This document shows positions 26,206-35,975 of a stretch of 64,000 nucleotides of DNA, piece after piece. Both the position numbers and the translations under genes were made by a program. Each line of letters opens with the position of its first letter. Position 1 is the stretch's first letter. Source of the DNA: Proteiniborus sp. DW1 (GTDB lineage: Bacteria; Bacillota; Clostridia; Tissierellales; Proteiniboraceae); contig NZ_FMDO01000028.1 of assembly GCF_900095305.1 (NCBI RefSeq), positions 1 to 64,000 of the forward strand. The letters are read 5' to 3'. Under the pieces are notes generated by a model, which saw nothing but the letters and a program-made list of their open reading frames with translations, did no database searches and had not been told where the DNA came from.

Positions 26206-26871
26206 ATGTGTGGTAGGTTTTTGCTTAATTATGATATTGAAGAGATATTTAGAAAATATAATATCAGAAGTCAAGAAATCATTAAATATACTAAAGGTGA
26301 TTTTTATCAAGGTGATTTTTATCCTTCAAGTCATATTCCTATTATATTAGAAAGTGAAGAAAAAATATTGAAACTTGCAAAATGGGGTTTTCCCCTTATT
26401 GGTAAAAAGGGAACTGTGATCAATGCTAGAGCAGAGTCTATTAAACATAGGCCAATGTTTAAAAATTCCTTTTATAGTGCAAGGTGCTTGATTCCAGTTA
26501 ACATGTTCTATGAATGGAAGGATGAGGGGAATAAGCGAAAAACTAAATACAAAATAGGACTTCAAGAGAATAGTTTATTTTCACTTGGAGGAATTTATAA
26601 AGTCTCTATTGATGAAAATTCAAATGAACAAATGACAGTTGTTATTATAACTACTGAATCTGAAGGGGATATGAAAGACATACATTCTAGAATGCCACTT
26701 ATAGTCAAGGATAATGAAATAGATTTGTGGTTAAATGGAAGCTCATCAATAAAATATGTTGAAGAGATTCTTAGATCTAATACTAACTATAAATTTGTAA
26801 TTGAAAAATGTGAGACTGAAAAAGCAAAAGGTACTGACAACGAGAAATATGAACAATTGAAATTATTTTAA
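26206..26871 (+). CDS. SOS response-associated peptidase (SRAP/HMCES-like)
   Basis: The 221-residue protein has catalytic Cys2 exposed after removal of Met1 (MCGRF), the NARAE motif (Asn73, Glu77), FYEWK (Glu103) and the histidine motif IHSRMP. SRAP proteins cross-link through Cys2 to abasic sites in single-stranded DNA and shield them. Only the ATG at 26206 places Cys at position 2; the in-frame GTG at 26197 would abolish this. AGGTGG lies five bases before it. The following GNAT gene starts 17 bases downstream. Confidence 0.9.
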   Translation: MCGRFLLNYDIEEIFRKYNIRSQEIIKYTKGDFYQGDFYPSSHIPIILESEEKILKLAKWGFPLIGKKGTVINARAESIKHRPMFKNSFYSARCLIPVNMFYEWKDEGNKRKTKYKIGLQENSLFSLGGIYKVSIDENSNEQMTVVIITTESEGDMKDIHSRMPLIVKDNEIDLWLNGSSSIKYVEEILRSNTNYKFVIEKCETEKAKGTDNEKYEQLKLF

Positions 26872-26888
26872 TAATTAGGGGGAGACTT

Positions 26889-27656
26889 ATGCAGCTAGAA
26901 GAAATATATAAAAAAGGATGCAACTATCCAGAGAACTTTTTTTATGGCGAAATATTGGGAAATGCAAAACTATACGAGTTTCCAGAGGGGATATTTTTGC
27001 TAGGAAATACTAGCGAAGAAATAGAGTTATTATGGGGTGTAAATAAGTTAGAGGATTTAAAATATAGTATCGAAAAAATTAAAAATGAAAATCCAGATAT
27101 AAACTTCATTTTTAGATATGCAAGTAATCTTAAAGATGTTATTAAAAAGAAAGAAATTATTAATACGTGGGGATATGTAAATAAAGATATTAATGTAGGG
27201 TATCGTCTTTCTTTTGATAATATGTTAGATGAACGGAGCAATCAAGCTTTTGAGTACTTAGAAAAGAATGAAATCAAAGAATTTCTTTCTTTTGAAAAAG
27301 AAGTATTTGATTCATTTAATGTATCTGAAAAGGAACTACAAGATTGGTTAAACAATGACGAGCACATAATTTTAACTTACAAGGTGAGTAATAAAATTTC
27401 AGGCTTTATAATAATAGAGCTATATGGAACTAATAATCAAAATTGCTTTATTAGAAATGTTGGGGTGTGTAAAACTGAGAGAGGAAAAGGAATTGGAAAG
27501 GAGTTAATTCTATTTGGGTTGGAAGAAGCTAAAAGAAAAGGTGCTTCAAAAGCTATGCTGTGGGTTGGATACGACAATACCATTGCTAGAAACTTATACG
27601 AAAAAATAGGATTTAGTCTAGATGAAGATGAAGCTGAAGTAGTTTTTCATGTGTAG
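26889..27656 (+). CDS. GNAT-family acetyltransferase, two-part
   Basis: The 255-residue protein has a C-terminal GNAT domain with VGVCKTERGKGIGKELI (acetyl-CoA loop R-x-x-G-x-G) near residue 200 and ARNLYEKIGF at the end. The N-terminal 110 residues form a second, degenerate GNAT-like half without a cofactor loop. The tandem layout occurs in many uncharacterised acetyltransferases. AGGGGGAG precedes the ATG; likely co-transcribed with the SRAP gene. Confidence 0.8.
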   Translation: MQLEEIYKKGCNYPENFFYGEILGNAKLYEFPEGIFLLGNTSEEIELLWGVNKLEDLKYSIEKIKNENPDINFIFRYASNLKDVIKKKEIINTWGYVNKDINVGYRLSFDNMLDERSNQAFEYLEKNEIKEFLSFEKEVFDSFNVSEKELQDWLNNDEHIILTYKVSNKISGFIIIELYGTNNQNCFIRNVGVCKTERGKGIGKELILFGLEEAKRKGASKAMLWVGYDNTIARNLYEKIGFSLDEDEAEVVFHV

Positions 27657-27978
27657 TGATTATTAATAGTAGTTGAATAGAAGATATATATAAAGAAGGT
27701 GACAATATGAACTTTTTAAGCTACATAGTGCTGATCTTAGGTATAGTTTATTAGACAAATAAATAGGCAGAAAAAGTTAATCTATAAGGCAGTTCGCTAT
27801 AAGCATGGACGCCCCAAAGTTAGCTACTGCTTAAGCTATCTAAGAAATATTAGAATTTAGCGGGGGATATTATGGGAGTAGGTAGTTGCAGAATGAAACT
27901 TTAAAGTTATCTACAGAATTATGAAATAGATTACTTAAACCTTCTAGAAAATTGAGACTTATTCGGAGGGGGATAGAA
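27657..27978 (+). other. Gene-poor stretch
   Basis: Contains only a 15-codon frame at 27707 behind a weak ribosome site, then stop-rich DNA. No terminator or repeat is evident. It may be a decayed gene. Confidence 0.4.
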
Positions 27979-28647
27979 TTGAGTGAAAAATATACTGACA
28001 CAATAAAGTATTGGGATAATGTTTTTAGTCAATACACAGAATATAATCCAGCTCAAAAGATACAAGTGCAAGAAATTGAGGATGGAGTAACTTGGCTTGC
28101 AGAGGATAGCAAATCCACAATCGATTTTGGTTGTGGTGGTGGAAGAGTTATGCTTCGTTGCTTGGATAAGGGAATGGAATATGTTTATGGAATAGATATA
28201 AGCAATAATGCAATAGAAATTGCAAAGAAGGTCATAGAAAAGCACAAATATGAGGAGAAGGCTAAAGTAGTTTGTGGTGGATTAGAAAAGTTATACGATA
28301 TTGCTGATAATAGCTTTGAAAGTGCTATTCTTTTTAACATAATAGACAATTTGATACCTGAGGACTCTATTGAGTTAATTAAGAACATACATAGAATTAT
28401 AAAGCCTAATGGGAAGATCTTACTAAAATTAAATCCATACATTACTAAGCAGAAAAGAGAAGAATACAAATTTGTTGAGATTTCTCACGAATTTTACAAA
28501 GAAAGTTCAGGACTATATCTATGGAATCTAACAAACGAAATGATAGAAAAAAACTTGGAGTTTTTCTTTATAATTGAAAAATATGAAGAGGTTGAATTCA
28601 AACAATATAATATGATAAATCGTATGTACTATTTAAGGAATAGATAA
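27979..28647 (+). CDS. Class I SAM-dependent methyltransferase
   Basis: The 222-residue protein has SAM-binding loop IDFGCGGGR (about residues 48-56), acidic YGIDIS at strand 2, and FNIIDNLI for motif IV, followed by KPNGKILLKLNP. The acceptor is unknown. CGGAGGGGG at 27964-27972 favours the TTG at 27979 over an in-frame TTG at 27952 upstream of the site. Stands alone. Confidence 0.85.
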   Translation: MSEKYTDTIKYWDNVFSQYTEYNPAQKIQVQEIEDGVTWLAEDSKSTIDFGCGGGRVMLRCLDKGMEYVYGIDISNNAIEIAKKVIEKHKYEEKAKVVCGGLEKLYDIADNSFESAILFNIIDNLIPEDSIELIKNIHRIIKPNGKILLKLNPYITKQKREEYKFVEISHEFYKESSGLYLWNLTNEMIEKNLEFFFIIEKYEEVEFKQYNMINRMYYLRNR

Positions 28648-28764
28648 ATTAGGATACCAAGGACAAGCCATATATATTATGTTTCTAAAACTATATTTTA
28701 AAGTATATTAATTATATATAAAGCTTTTTCGTATAAATAATATTGCAGAAGGGGGCGTCTTACC

Positions 28765-29514
28765 ATGTGGACAAGAGCAGAACTTAAACAAAGAGCAAAA
28801 AACGTTCTAAGATTTAATTACTGGAAGGCATTTTTGATTAGTTTAGCTATTTCATTTGCAAGTGGTAGTGGAGGTGGCGGAGGAGGACGTTCGTCTAGAT
28901 CTGCCTTGGATTTCCCTAGAACCTCAGATACAGGTACTATTATAGTTATTGTAGTTATATTTTTATTAATAATGTTATTTTTCCTGGCTTTAAGAATTTT
29001 AATAGGGTATCCACTAGAAGTTGGAGGTCAAAGATATTTTGTAAAATCAGCCGAAGATAAGGATAATAAGAAATGCTTTAGCTTTGCTTTTGAAGGACAT
29101 AACTATAGTGGCATAGTACCAACAATGCTACTTCGAGGTGTATTTACTTTCTTATGGACCCTATTATTAGTCATACCTGGCATTATAAAATCATATTCAT
29201 ATAGCATGGTGCCTTATATTTTAGGTGATAATCCAAACATAGGAGCTAAAAGAGCAATAGAATTAAGTAATGAGATGACTTATGGATATAAATTTGATAT
29301 GTTTGTATTAAAATTATCCTTCATAGGCTGGTATTTATTAGGTTTATTGGCATTAGGTATTGGAACATTATTTGTATTACCCTATGATAATGCTGCACAC
29401 GCTGAGTTGTATCTAGTCTTACGTCAGAGAGCATTAGAACACAATATGTGTACTTATGAGGAACTATTGTTAGACAAACCAGACGGAGATGGATATGATG
29501 GACCATATTATTAG
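28765..29514 (+). CDS. DUF975-family membrane protein
   Basis: The 249-residue protein begins MWTRAELKQRAKNVLRFNYW, the usual DUF975 N-terminus, then has a glycine-rich loop (about residues 35-42), a hydrophobic segment, GYPLEVGGQRYF and two further hydrophobic regions. The family is membrane embedded and its function is unknown. AGAAGGGGG before the ATG. The DUF441 gene follows at 43 bases. Confidence 0.85.
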   Translation: MWTRAELKQRAKNVLRFNYWKAFLISLAISFASGSGGGGGGRSSRSALDFPRTSDTGTIIVIVVIFLLIMLFFLALRILIGYPLEVGGQRYFVKSAEDKDNKKCFSFAFEGHNYSGIVPTMLLRGVFTFLWTLLLVIPGIIKSYSYSMVPYILGDNPNIGAKRAIELSNEMTYGYKFDMFVLKLSFIGWYLLGLLALGIGTLFVLPYDNAAHAELYLVLRQRALEHNMCTYEELLLDKPDGDGYDGPYY

Positions 29515-29557
29515 TAAAGGGTTATAGTTTTAATAAATACTTAGGGAGCTGATTGGT

Positions 29558-30016
29558 TTGGATTCTAACATTATGCTTATAACTATATTAGCTATTGCTA
29601 TATTTGGGAAGGCAAACTCAGTAGCTGTAGCTGTATGCATATTGCTAATAGTTAAGCTATTGAATCTGGACCAATTTATTTATCCAGTAATCGAGAAAAA
29701 CGGAGTGAGTTGGGGATTAATATTGCTAACTGCAGCTATTTTAATCCCCATTGCAAATGGGAACGTGACTGTTAAAAATATAAAAGATGTTTTAGCCTCA
29801 TGGATTGGAATAACTGCTCTAATCCTTTCATTTTTTACTACATATTTAAGTGGACTTGGCTTAAACTATCTAACTGTTCAAGGAAATAACGATGTAATAC
29901 CAGCTATGATTTTTGGTTCGGTACTAGCAGCAGTATTTTTAGGTGGAGTACCAGTCGGACCACTTATTACATCTGGTATCCTTGCTTTATTAGTAAAGAT
30001 AATAAAAAAAGTATAG
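29558..30016 (+). CDS. DUF441-family membrane protein
   Basis: The 152-residue protein has four hydrophobic segments, a TTG start after TAGGGAGCTG, and the family phrases LLTAAILIPIANG and SVLAAVFLGGVPVGPLI near the C-terminus. DUF441 (YeaL-like) proteins are inner membrane proteins of unknown role. It lies 43 bases after the DUF975 gene. Confidence 0.85.
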   Translation: MDSNIMLITILAIAIFGKANSVAVAVCILLIVKLLNLDQFIYPVIEKNGVSWGLILLTAAILIPIANGNVTVKNIKDVLASWIGITALILSFFTTYLSGLGLNYLTVQGNNDVIPAMIFGSVLAAVFLGGVPVGPLITSGILALLVKIIKKV

Positions 30017-30264
30017 ATTGGGCCTTCAAACCTTTTATGAATATAATCGTATGGAAGGCTATCAGCAGACTAAGTATAGGTTATGATAAGAAGTTGAACG
30101 AAAAGTGATACTTTCAATTAGCATTTAATAAATGGATATCTATAAAAAATCTACGATAAGCTATATATGTTTACCAAAAGCTCAAGAAACAATAGCAAAT
30201 TGTGGAACAAATTTATCTATTAACCCGTCTATAAACTATGATGCGATTATTGGGAGTGAATATA

Positions 30265-31287
30265 ATGATGGGGTGTAAGAAAATAATAATGTTGATTTTG
30301 TGTACTGTACTGCTTAGCATCATAGGGTGTCAAAGGGAAGAAAAGATAGATATAAGGGGAGAAATCACATCAGTGGTAATATCTGATGATAATAAAGTTG
30401 TCAGCATATTAGTTGAAGGAGAGCTAGAAGAGGACACTTCATATGATAAAGCAAGCATTAGCATAGACGAAAGTACAAGCATATATTTGCTAACAGTAAA
30501 AGATAAAGTTTCTGCTGAGGAACTTAAAGAAGGGATAAAGGTGGATGTTATCTTTACTGGGCCAATTAGAGAGTCATACCCAGTACAGGCTACTGCAAAA
30601 ATAATCAGGATTATAGAACAGGACGTAAGTGATGAAACATCTAATAAGATATCAAGTGTTGAAGTTATGGAGGCTATGAATGATGATAGTATGAAACTAC
30701 TTAAACTAGAAGAAAGCAATTATGCTTCAATAGATGAAGCTTTAAAAAAGCGTGAGGATATTGATATAATGGAATGGTCTCCAGACGAATCCTGTATTGC
30801 TTTCTTGATAAGCGATATAGACTGGGGTGGTAAAATGTACTTATGGCATACTGGTGCACCAGAACCAGTAGAAATACAGGCTGAAAAAGACATGATTTGT
30901 GAATTCATATGGTCGCCAGATAGTGAATATGTTATTGCTGATATTGGTACTTCAATATCCCGAACTGGTTATGTTGTTAGGTCAAAGGATAATGCACTTC
31001 TTTATAATATCGGCTATATAGGAAATTTCCTCTGGTCACCAGACTCTAAATTTATAGCTATGACATTGGAAAGCGAAGAAAAATCCATTGCATTAACTGA
31101 ACTGGATGGGACTACAGATATTTATTTATTTAATATAGAAACTGAAGAGATGCAGATAATTGATAAAGGAACACCGGAATACGGTCTTTGTATTACAAGC
31201 TGGGATAGTGATGGGACATTGCGCTATATAAGATCATATGTCAATGAGCCTGACAAAAGTGAAGAGCTCTCATACCAATACCAATAA
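30265..31287 (+). CDS. Lipoprotein with DUF3221 and beta-propeller-like repeats
   Basis: The 340-residue protein has a lipobox SIIGC at about Cys22. Residues 28-115 resemble DUF3221 (IRGEITSVVISDDNKVVSIL and a basic-Val-Ile-Phe-Thr-Gly end). The C-terminal half has repeated W-S-P-D units (MEWSPDES, FIWSPDSE, FLWSPDSK), the spacing of TolB-type beta-propeller blades, though only about four blades are visible. It should lie on the outer membrane face. GGGAGTGA sets ATG 30265 rather than 30238. Confidence 0.75.
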   Translation: MMGCKKIIMLILCTVLLSIIGCQREEKIDIRGEITSVVISDDNKVVSILVEGELEEDTSYDKASISIDESTSIYLLTVKDKVSAEELKEGIKVDVIFTGPIRESYPVQATAKIIRIIEQDVSDETSNKISSVEVMEAMNDDSMKLLKLEESNYASIDEALKKREDIDIMEWSPDESCIAFLISDIDWGGKMYLWHTGAPEPVEIQAEKDMICEFIWSPDSEYVIADIGTSISRTGYVVRSKDNALLYNIGYIGNFLWSPDSKFIAMTLESEEKSIALTELDGTTDIYLFNIETEEMQIIDKGTPEYGLCITSWDSDGTLRYIRSYVNEPDKSEELSYQYQ

Positions 31288-31323
31288 GATACTCTAATTA
31301 ATGTTCTATTGGAGGCGAAACAA

Positions 31324-31857
31324 ATGGAAAAGAAACAACTTGATACAAGAATTAGATTGATTAATGACGATATAACCAAGCTTAAAGTTGATGCCATAGT
31401 TAACGCAGCTAATAACAGTCTTTTAGGAGGTGGCGGAGTTGATGGAGCTATCCATAAAGCAGGAGGACGCCAGATACTAGATGAATGTGTTGAGATTAGG
31501 AGCAGGCAGGGTGGATGTAAAACTGGAGAAGCAGTTATTACATCAGGAGGAAAGCTTCCAGCAAAGTTTGTAATTCATACAGTAGGTCCTGTATGGCAAG
31601 GTGGGAATAATGGAGAGGAAGAATTACTAGCAGGCTGTTATATTAATAGCTTAAAGCTAGCAGTTAAAAATAATGTAAGAACCATTGCATTTCCTAACAT
31701 AAGTACAGGTGTATACAAATTTCCTAAAAGACCAGCAGCAGAGATTGCATTAAGAGAAGTTAATAAGTTTTTATCATCTAATGACACACTAGAGGAAGTA
31801 ATATTTGTCTGCTTCGACATGGAGAACTTTTCTATTTACAGTGAAATGTTGCTATAA
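31324..31857 (+). CDS. Macrodomain protein (O-acetyl-ADP-ribose deacetylase type)
   Basis: The 177-residue single macrodomain has [20 protein letters not shown] (residues 24-43; Asn and Asp of the ADP-ribose pocket), the ISTGVYKFP loop and [10 protein letters not shown]. This matches YmdB-like macrodomain hydrolases, which remove acetyl from O-acetyl-ADP-ribose or reverse ADP-ribosylation. GGAGGCG at 31311-31317 sets ATG 31324. No sirtuin or ART gene is adjacent. Confidence 0.9.
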   Translation: MEKKQLDTRIRLINDDITKLKVDAIVNAANNSLLGGGGVDGAIHKAGGRQILDECVEIRSRQGGCKTGEAVITSGGKLPAKFVIHTVGPVWQGGNNGEEELLAGCYINSLKLAVKNNVRTIAFPNISTGVYKFPKRPAAEIALREVNKFLSSNDTLEEVIFVCFDMENFSIYSEMLL

Positions 31858-31950
31858 TACTATCCAGAAGCATATCTATAAAATATAATTATAGGTGAAG
31901 CTAGCTAGTGAATTTATCTCAGCCATTTTTAGAATCAGGACAATCTAGTA

Positions 31951-31990
31951 ATATCAAGAAAGAGGCTAAAAGTAGCCTCTTTCTTGATAT
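31951..31990. terminator. Perfect 18-bp hairpin between convergent genes
   Basis: The arms 31951-31968 and 31973-31990 are exact complements with a four-base loop. The hairpin starts at the stop codon of the minus-strand ribbon-helix-helix gene and ends 94 bases after the macrodomain stop. There is no T run on either side, so it is likely a bidirectional stop or an RNA-protecting structure. Confidence 0.6.
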
Positions 31991-32175
31991 CAAGTATCTA
32001 ATTCAGTATTTTTATTCTTACCTTTTTTTCTTTGTCTCACACATTCAGTCAAAAGATATTCTATTTGTCCGTTTATTGAACGGAAGTCATCTTCTGCCCA
32101 AGAAGCTATTTCTTTCCAAAGGGATGATGACAACCTTAAGAGTATCTGCTTTTTTTCATTATCCTTCTTTTCCAC
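31990..32175 (-). CDS. Arc-like ribbon-helix-helix protein
   Basis: The 61-residue protein has a first strand KQILLRLSSSLWKEIASWA and then DDFRSINGQIEYLLTECVRQ, the ribbon-helix-helix layout of Arc/MetJ-type DNA-binding proteins. It lies 38 bases downstream of the SPFH gene on the same strand. I take the pair as an operon with the RHH protein as a likely autoregulator of the palindrome at 33261-33291, because RHH proteins bind palindromes. Toxin-antitoxin function is not supported, since no toxin is present. Confidence 0.75.
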   Translation of the reverse strand: MEKKDNEKKQILLRLSSSLWKEIASWAEDDFRSINGQIEYLLTECVRQRKKGKNKNTELDT

Positions 32176-32213
32176 TTTTCATCATCTACCTTTAACTTTT
32201 ATAAATATATTTT

Positions 32214-33236
32214 TTAATACAAGGAGCCGCTGTTAACAACAGGTTGCGCGTCTTTGTTTCCACAAAGAACCACTAGAAGATTACTAACCATAGCTGCCTT
32301 ACGTTCTTCGTCTAAATGTATCATATCATTTTCACTTAGCTTTGCAAGAGCCATTTCAACCATTCCTACAGCGCCTTCTACTATCATCTGTCTTGCATCA
32401 ATAATTGCTGAAGCCTGTTGTCTTTGTAGCATAGCAGCTGCGATTTCAGGAGCATAAGCTAAATGAGTGATTCTTGCTTCAATGATTTCTAGTCCTGCTA
32501 TCTCAACTTTTGATTGAATTTCAGCCTTTAAGTTATCAGCCACTTCTTGGCTGCTGCCACGAAGGGATTTTTCATTATCTTCATTGGCAGAATCATATGG
32601 GTAAATTCGAACGATATTTCTTAGAGCTGCATCAGTCTGAATAGACAAAAATTCTGTATAGTTATCTACATTAAATACAGCCTTAGCTGTATTTACAACT
32701 CTCCAAATAACTACTACACCTATTATAATTGGGTTGCCTAAGGCATCATTAATTTTTTGCTTGTCATTGTTTAAAGTCATTGCTTTAAGAGATATTTTTT
32801 TGCTTCTCATAGTTGGTACATTTATGGTATTTGGTGAGACTATCTTTTCTTGAGCTGCAGCTAGAGCACCAGAAGTAGTAGCTGGAGCAGCTGGATTTAC
32901 AGCGCTTGTAAATGGATTGACAAAGAAGAAGCCTTCTCCCTTAAGAGTTCCGTAGTATTTACCAAAGAGAGTTAATACAAGTGCTTCATTTGGCTTTAAT
33001 ATCTTTAACCCTATAAATATTAGTGGAGCTAAAATAAAAAGGTAAGCTATTCCAAAAATAATTAATATAGTGCTAATTACAGTAAGTCCATTTAAATTTA
33101 TGCCACAAATAAATGCTGCAACTGCTACTATCATAAGTAGAATATTTAACAATAAAATAGACATACCATCTGCATGCTTTGCTTTTATTTCTTCATTATG
33201 TACTTGGTTTCCTCTTATATTAACATTGTTAGACAT
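32214..33236 (-). CDS. SPFH/Band 7 domain membrane protein
   Basis: The 340-residue protein has two N-terminal transmembrane segments (about residues 25-75), [20 protein letters not shown] at the start of the SPFH domain, the Arg-rich SKKISL segment and the long coiled helix ending [23 protein letters not shown] proteins form membrane-bound oligomeric cages linked to membrane domains and protease control. The ribosome site AAAGGAGG sets the ATG at 33236. It is co-directional with the RHH gene. Confidence 0.9.
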   Translation of the reverse strand: MSNNVNIRGNQVHNEEIKAKHADGMSILLLNILLMIVAVAAFICGINLNGLTVISTILIIFGIAYLFILAPLIFIGLKILKPNEALVLTLFGKYYGTLKGEGFFFVNPFTSAVNPAAPATTSGALAAAQEKIVSPNTINVPTMRSKKISLKAMTLNNDKQKINDALGNPIIIGVVVIWRVVNTAKAVFNVDNYTEFLSIQTDAALRNIVRIYPYDSANEDNEKSLRGSSQEVADNLKAEIQSKVEIAGLEIIEARITHLAYAPEIAAAMLQRQQASAIIDARQMIVEGAVGMVEMALAKLSENDMIHLDEERKAAMVSNLLVVLCGNKDAQPVVNSGSLY

Positions 33237-33260
33237 CTTAAGACCTCCTTTAGTATACAT

Positions 33261-33291
33261 TAATTATGATATTATAATGATATCATAATTA
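33261..33291 (-). promoter_or_regulatory. 12-bp palindromic operator and promoter of the SPFH operon
   Basis: TAATTATGATAT at 33261-33272 and ATATCATAATTA at 33280-33291 are exact complements with a seven-base spacer. On the minus strand the element contains TATAAT and lies 25-55 bases before the SPFH start codon, so a bound regulator would block transcription. Confidence 0.6.
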
Positions 33292-33685
33292 TATTATATA
33301 GATATTTAAAACATATGTCAACAAAAATTTCCATGTAAGATACACAACTGAAGGTATTTAGTTGATTGTATAGAATATATATTTTAAGGAAAAAAAGATA
33401 TATAGGTTGCAAATACAGAAAAAGAAAATGTAGAAAAATTTGTACAGATAGACATATTATCTAGGGGTATATGAGAAAAAGGCAGAAGCTTTTTTATCAA
33501 ATGAGCTTATTTTAATTGTATGTATATTCTCTATTATAGTCATGAACTTTTATGGAAAGAAGGAACTTAATTAGGTGAAAGTATCTTATTATAGATAATC
33601 TTTTGGTATGACTGGCAAGAATATAGCAATTATGGTCAAGAGGTTAATATGAAGGTGTAGTATCCTTTTATTAAGAGGTGAGAAC
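33292..33685 (+). other. Gene-poor divergent region
   Basis: About 390 bases between the divergent SPFH and AraC-type genes. It holds scattered coding-like fragments without starts and must contain the promoter of the AraC-type gene, but I cannot fix one with confidence. Confidence 0.4.
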
Positions 33686-34594
33686 ATGGAGAGTTGGGAG
33701 AAGATTAATGCAGTTCAAAGAATGCAGGACTATATAAAGGAGCATATAAATGAACCAATAACTCTCAAAGCACTTGCAAAGGCTGCGGGATATTCTCCTT
33801 GGCATTCTGCAAGAATTTTTAAAGAACTGACTAATAAAACACCTTTTGAGTATATTAGAGCCATCAGGCTATCTAAAGCAGCTATTAAGATCAGAGATGA
33901 AAATATTAGAGTTATAGATGTTGCTTTAGACTTTGTATTTGACTCACACGAAGGATTTACTAGAGCGTTTTCTAAGCAATTTGGCATGACTCCTTCCTAT
34001 TATAGTAAGCATACTCCCCCGATAAAGCTTTTTATGCCTAACCGTATCCGTGATTATTATCTCAATTTACAAAAAGGAGAGAGTACTATGAGTAAGAAAG
34101 CTGCCACTAATACTGTTTTTGTTCAAGTTGTTGAGCGACCTGCTAGAAAATTAATATTGAAAAGGGGTATAAATGCCACCCATTACTTTGAGTATTGTGA
34201 AGAGGTTGGATGTGACGTATGGGGCATACTATCCAGCATAAAAGAGGCAATATATGAGCCAGTTGGAATGTGGCTGCCTGAGAACTTAAGAAAACCAGGT
34301 ACATCGATTTATGCTCAAGGAGTAGAAGTGCCTGAGGATTACAGTGGAATTGTACCAGAAGGTTTTGACATAATTGAGCTGCCACCATGTAAAATGATGG
34401 TCTTCCAAGGACAACCTTATGAGGAGGACAAATTCGAGGAAGCTATTGGGGAGCTTTGGGAGCTTATGAAGAGTTATAACCCAGAGATATATGGTTTTGA
34501 ATGGGCAGATGAAGATGGTCCGAGAATTCAGCTTGAACCACTTGGCTACAGAGGCTATATAGAGGCGAGACCAGTTAGACAAGTAAATAAGTAG
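33686..34594 (+). CDS. AraC-family regulator with GyrI-like effector domain
   Basis: The 302-residue protein has an N-terminal double helix-turn-helix (YIKEHINEPITLKALAKAAG; FDSHEGFTRAFSKQFGMTPS, residues about 16-107) and a C-terminal GyrI/SOUL-like effector domain (RPARKLILKRG; YAQGVEVPEDYSGI). This order is that of Rob- and BmrR-like activators that sense small molecules. AAGAGGTGAG precedes the ATG. The target genes are not evident. An ATG at 34088 could give a free effector domain, but without a strong ribosome site. Confidence 0.85.
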   Translation: MESWEKINAVQRMQDYIKEHINEPITLKALAKAAGYSPWHSARIFKELTNKTPFEYIRAIRLSKAAIKIRDENIRVIDVALDFVFDSHEGFTRAFSKQFGMTPSYYSKHTPPIKLFMPNRIRDYYLNLQKGESTMSKKAATNTVFVQVVERPARKLILKRGINATHYFEYCEEVGCDVWGILSSIKEAIYEPVGMWLPENLRKPGTSIYAQGVEVPEDYSGIVPEGFDIIELPPCKMMVFQGQPYEEDKFEEAIGELWELMKSYNPEIYGFEWADEDGPRIQLEPLGYRGYIEARPVRQVNK

Positions 34595-34628
34595 GGAAGC
34601 TTAATACAGGGCTTTTGCATAATTAAAC

Positions 34629-34712
34629 TAAAAGAGATTCTCAACTTATACTTAGGGTAGCGGATTTCATGGATAGTTACTCTAAGTGCATAGGTCTCAA
34701 GAATCTCTTTTT
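34629..34712. terminator. Large inverted-repeat terminator between convergent genes
   Basis: AAAGAGATTCT (34631-34641) pairs with AGAATCTCTTT (34700-34710), and a second pairing (CTTAGGGTA with TACTCTAAG) extends it inwards. T runs lie outside both ends, fitting a bidirectional terminator for the AraC-type gene and the alr operon. Confidence 0.75.
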
Positions 34713-34769
34713 CTGTCTTTGGGTAATTCTATTGCTATTTTTTAAAGTTTAGCTTTGCACCTTCTCCTA

Positions 34770-35975
34770 TTAGACATTAGCGTTAACTTCACCTAAAGGA
34801 TATACGCTAGGACTCCAATTTCTTTCAGTCAATACTTCAACTATTTCGCCCTTATAGAAGTATACCTTTGGGACTCTATAAGTGATCATAGAAGGAATCT
34901 CTTGAGGAACGCTGCCTATGTGATTAGCTAGGTCTTCTAGGGTGATTTCATTATTTCCCTCTTTACCGATTAGAACTACAGGTGTCCCAATAGGGTATTT
35001 TTTAGGAAGTCTTATCATAAACTGATCCATGCATATCTTGCCTACTATAGGCATCTTTTGACTATCTACAAGGACATGGAATCCTTGAAACCATCTAAAC
35101 CAGCCATCTGCATATCCTATAGGTACTGTTCCTATCCATTCATCTGAGCTTGTTTTATAGGCTGTATCATAACCTATGAAGCTGCCTTTTTTAACTTGCT
35201 TAACATGTAGTAGTTTAGAGTGTAGAGAAAGTGCAGTCTGTAATTTTAGTGGGGAAGTTCTCCTTATTTCCTCTGATGGATATATTCCAAACATTGCAAC
35301 TCCTATTCGTACCATATCAAGATGACTGGCTTTGTATTTTAAAGTTGCAGCACTATTTGCACAGTGGAAAATAGAAACATCTAATCCTTTAGACTTTATC
35401 CAATCTATAATATCTAAAAATGTTCTAAGTTGATTTTGAAAATAAGATGGTTCCTCTCTATTAGCAGTGGCGAAATGTGTGTAAACTCCTTCTACAACTA
35501 TATCCCTTTTGTTTAATAGGGGCAGTATTGATTCTAGTTCTTCTTTTGTACTTATTCCAATTCTCCCTAGTCCAGTATCTATTTTTAAATGTAACTTCAA
35601 AGGCTTTTTTCCAATCCTATATAATCTCATTTCTTTCAGCCAAGAGGACTGGAAAACAGTAATAGATAAGTCATTTTCAACAGCAATATTTACATCACTA
35701 GGCAGTATAGGGGTGAGCACTAGAATAGGTGCCTTTATTCCATTCTTTCTTAAATATAGTGCTTCACTTAGTATTGAAACAGCCAATGCATCAGCACCTG
35801 ATTTGAGTGCTATCTTAGCAATCTGCAAATCACCATGACCATAGGCATCTGCCTTTACCGCTGCCATAAGCTTAACAGAAGGAGGGAGATACTCTCTAAT
35901 CTGTCTAACATTATTTTCTATTTTATCTAAATGAATTTCTACCCATGTGTCTCTATGGAGCATTGAAGTATCCAT
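34770..35975 (-). CDS. alr: Alanine racemase
   Basis: The 401-residue PLP enzyme interconverts L- and D-alanine to feed peptidoglycan synthesis. The PLP lysine is in VKADAYGHG (Lys41), the catalytic tyrosine in FIGYDTAYK, and the VPIGYADGWFR phrase follows. Length is typical (about 370-400). Its ATG overlaps the murF stop (TAATG), so it is translationally coupled. It is the last gene of ddl-murF-alr, followed by a terminator at 34712. Confidence 0.95.
   Translation of the reverse strand: MDTSMLHRDTWVEIHLDKIENNVRQIREYLPPSVKLMAAVKADAYGHGDLQIAKIALKSGADALAVSILSEALYLRKNGIKAPILVLTPILPSDVNIAVENDLSITVFQSSWLKEMRLYRIGKKPLKLHLKIDTGLGRIGISTKEELESILPLLNKRDIVVEGVYTHFATANREEPSYFQNQLRTFLDIIDWIKSKGLDVSIFHCANSAATLKYKASHLDMVRIGVAMFGIYPSEEIRRTSPLKLQTALSLHSKLLHVKQVKKGSFIGYDTAYKTSSDEWIGTVPIGYADGWFRWFQGFHVLVDSQKMPIVGKICMDQFMIRLPKKYPIGTPVVLIGKEGNNEITLEDLANHIGSVPQEIPSMITYRVPKVYFYKGEIVEVLTERNWSPSVYPLGEVNANV

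Noticed and set aside
31990-32175. Antitoxin of a toxin-antitoxin pair
   Set aside because: The neighbour is an SPFH membrane protein, not a toxin; autoregulation is the simpler reading.
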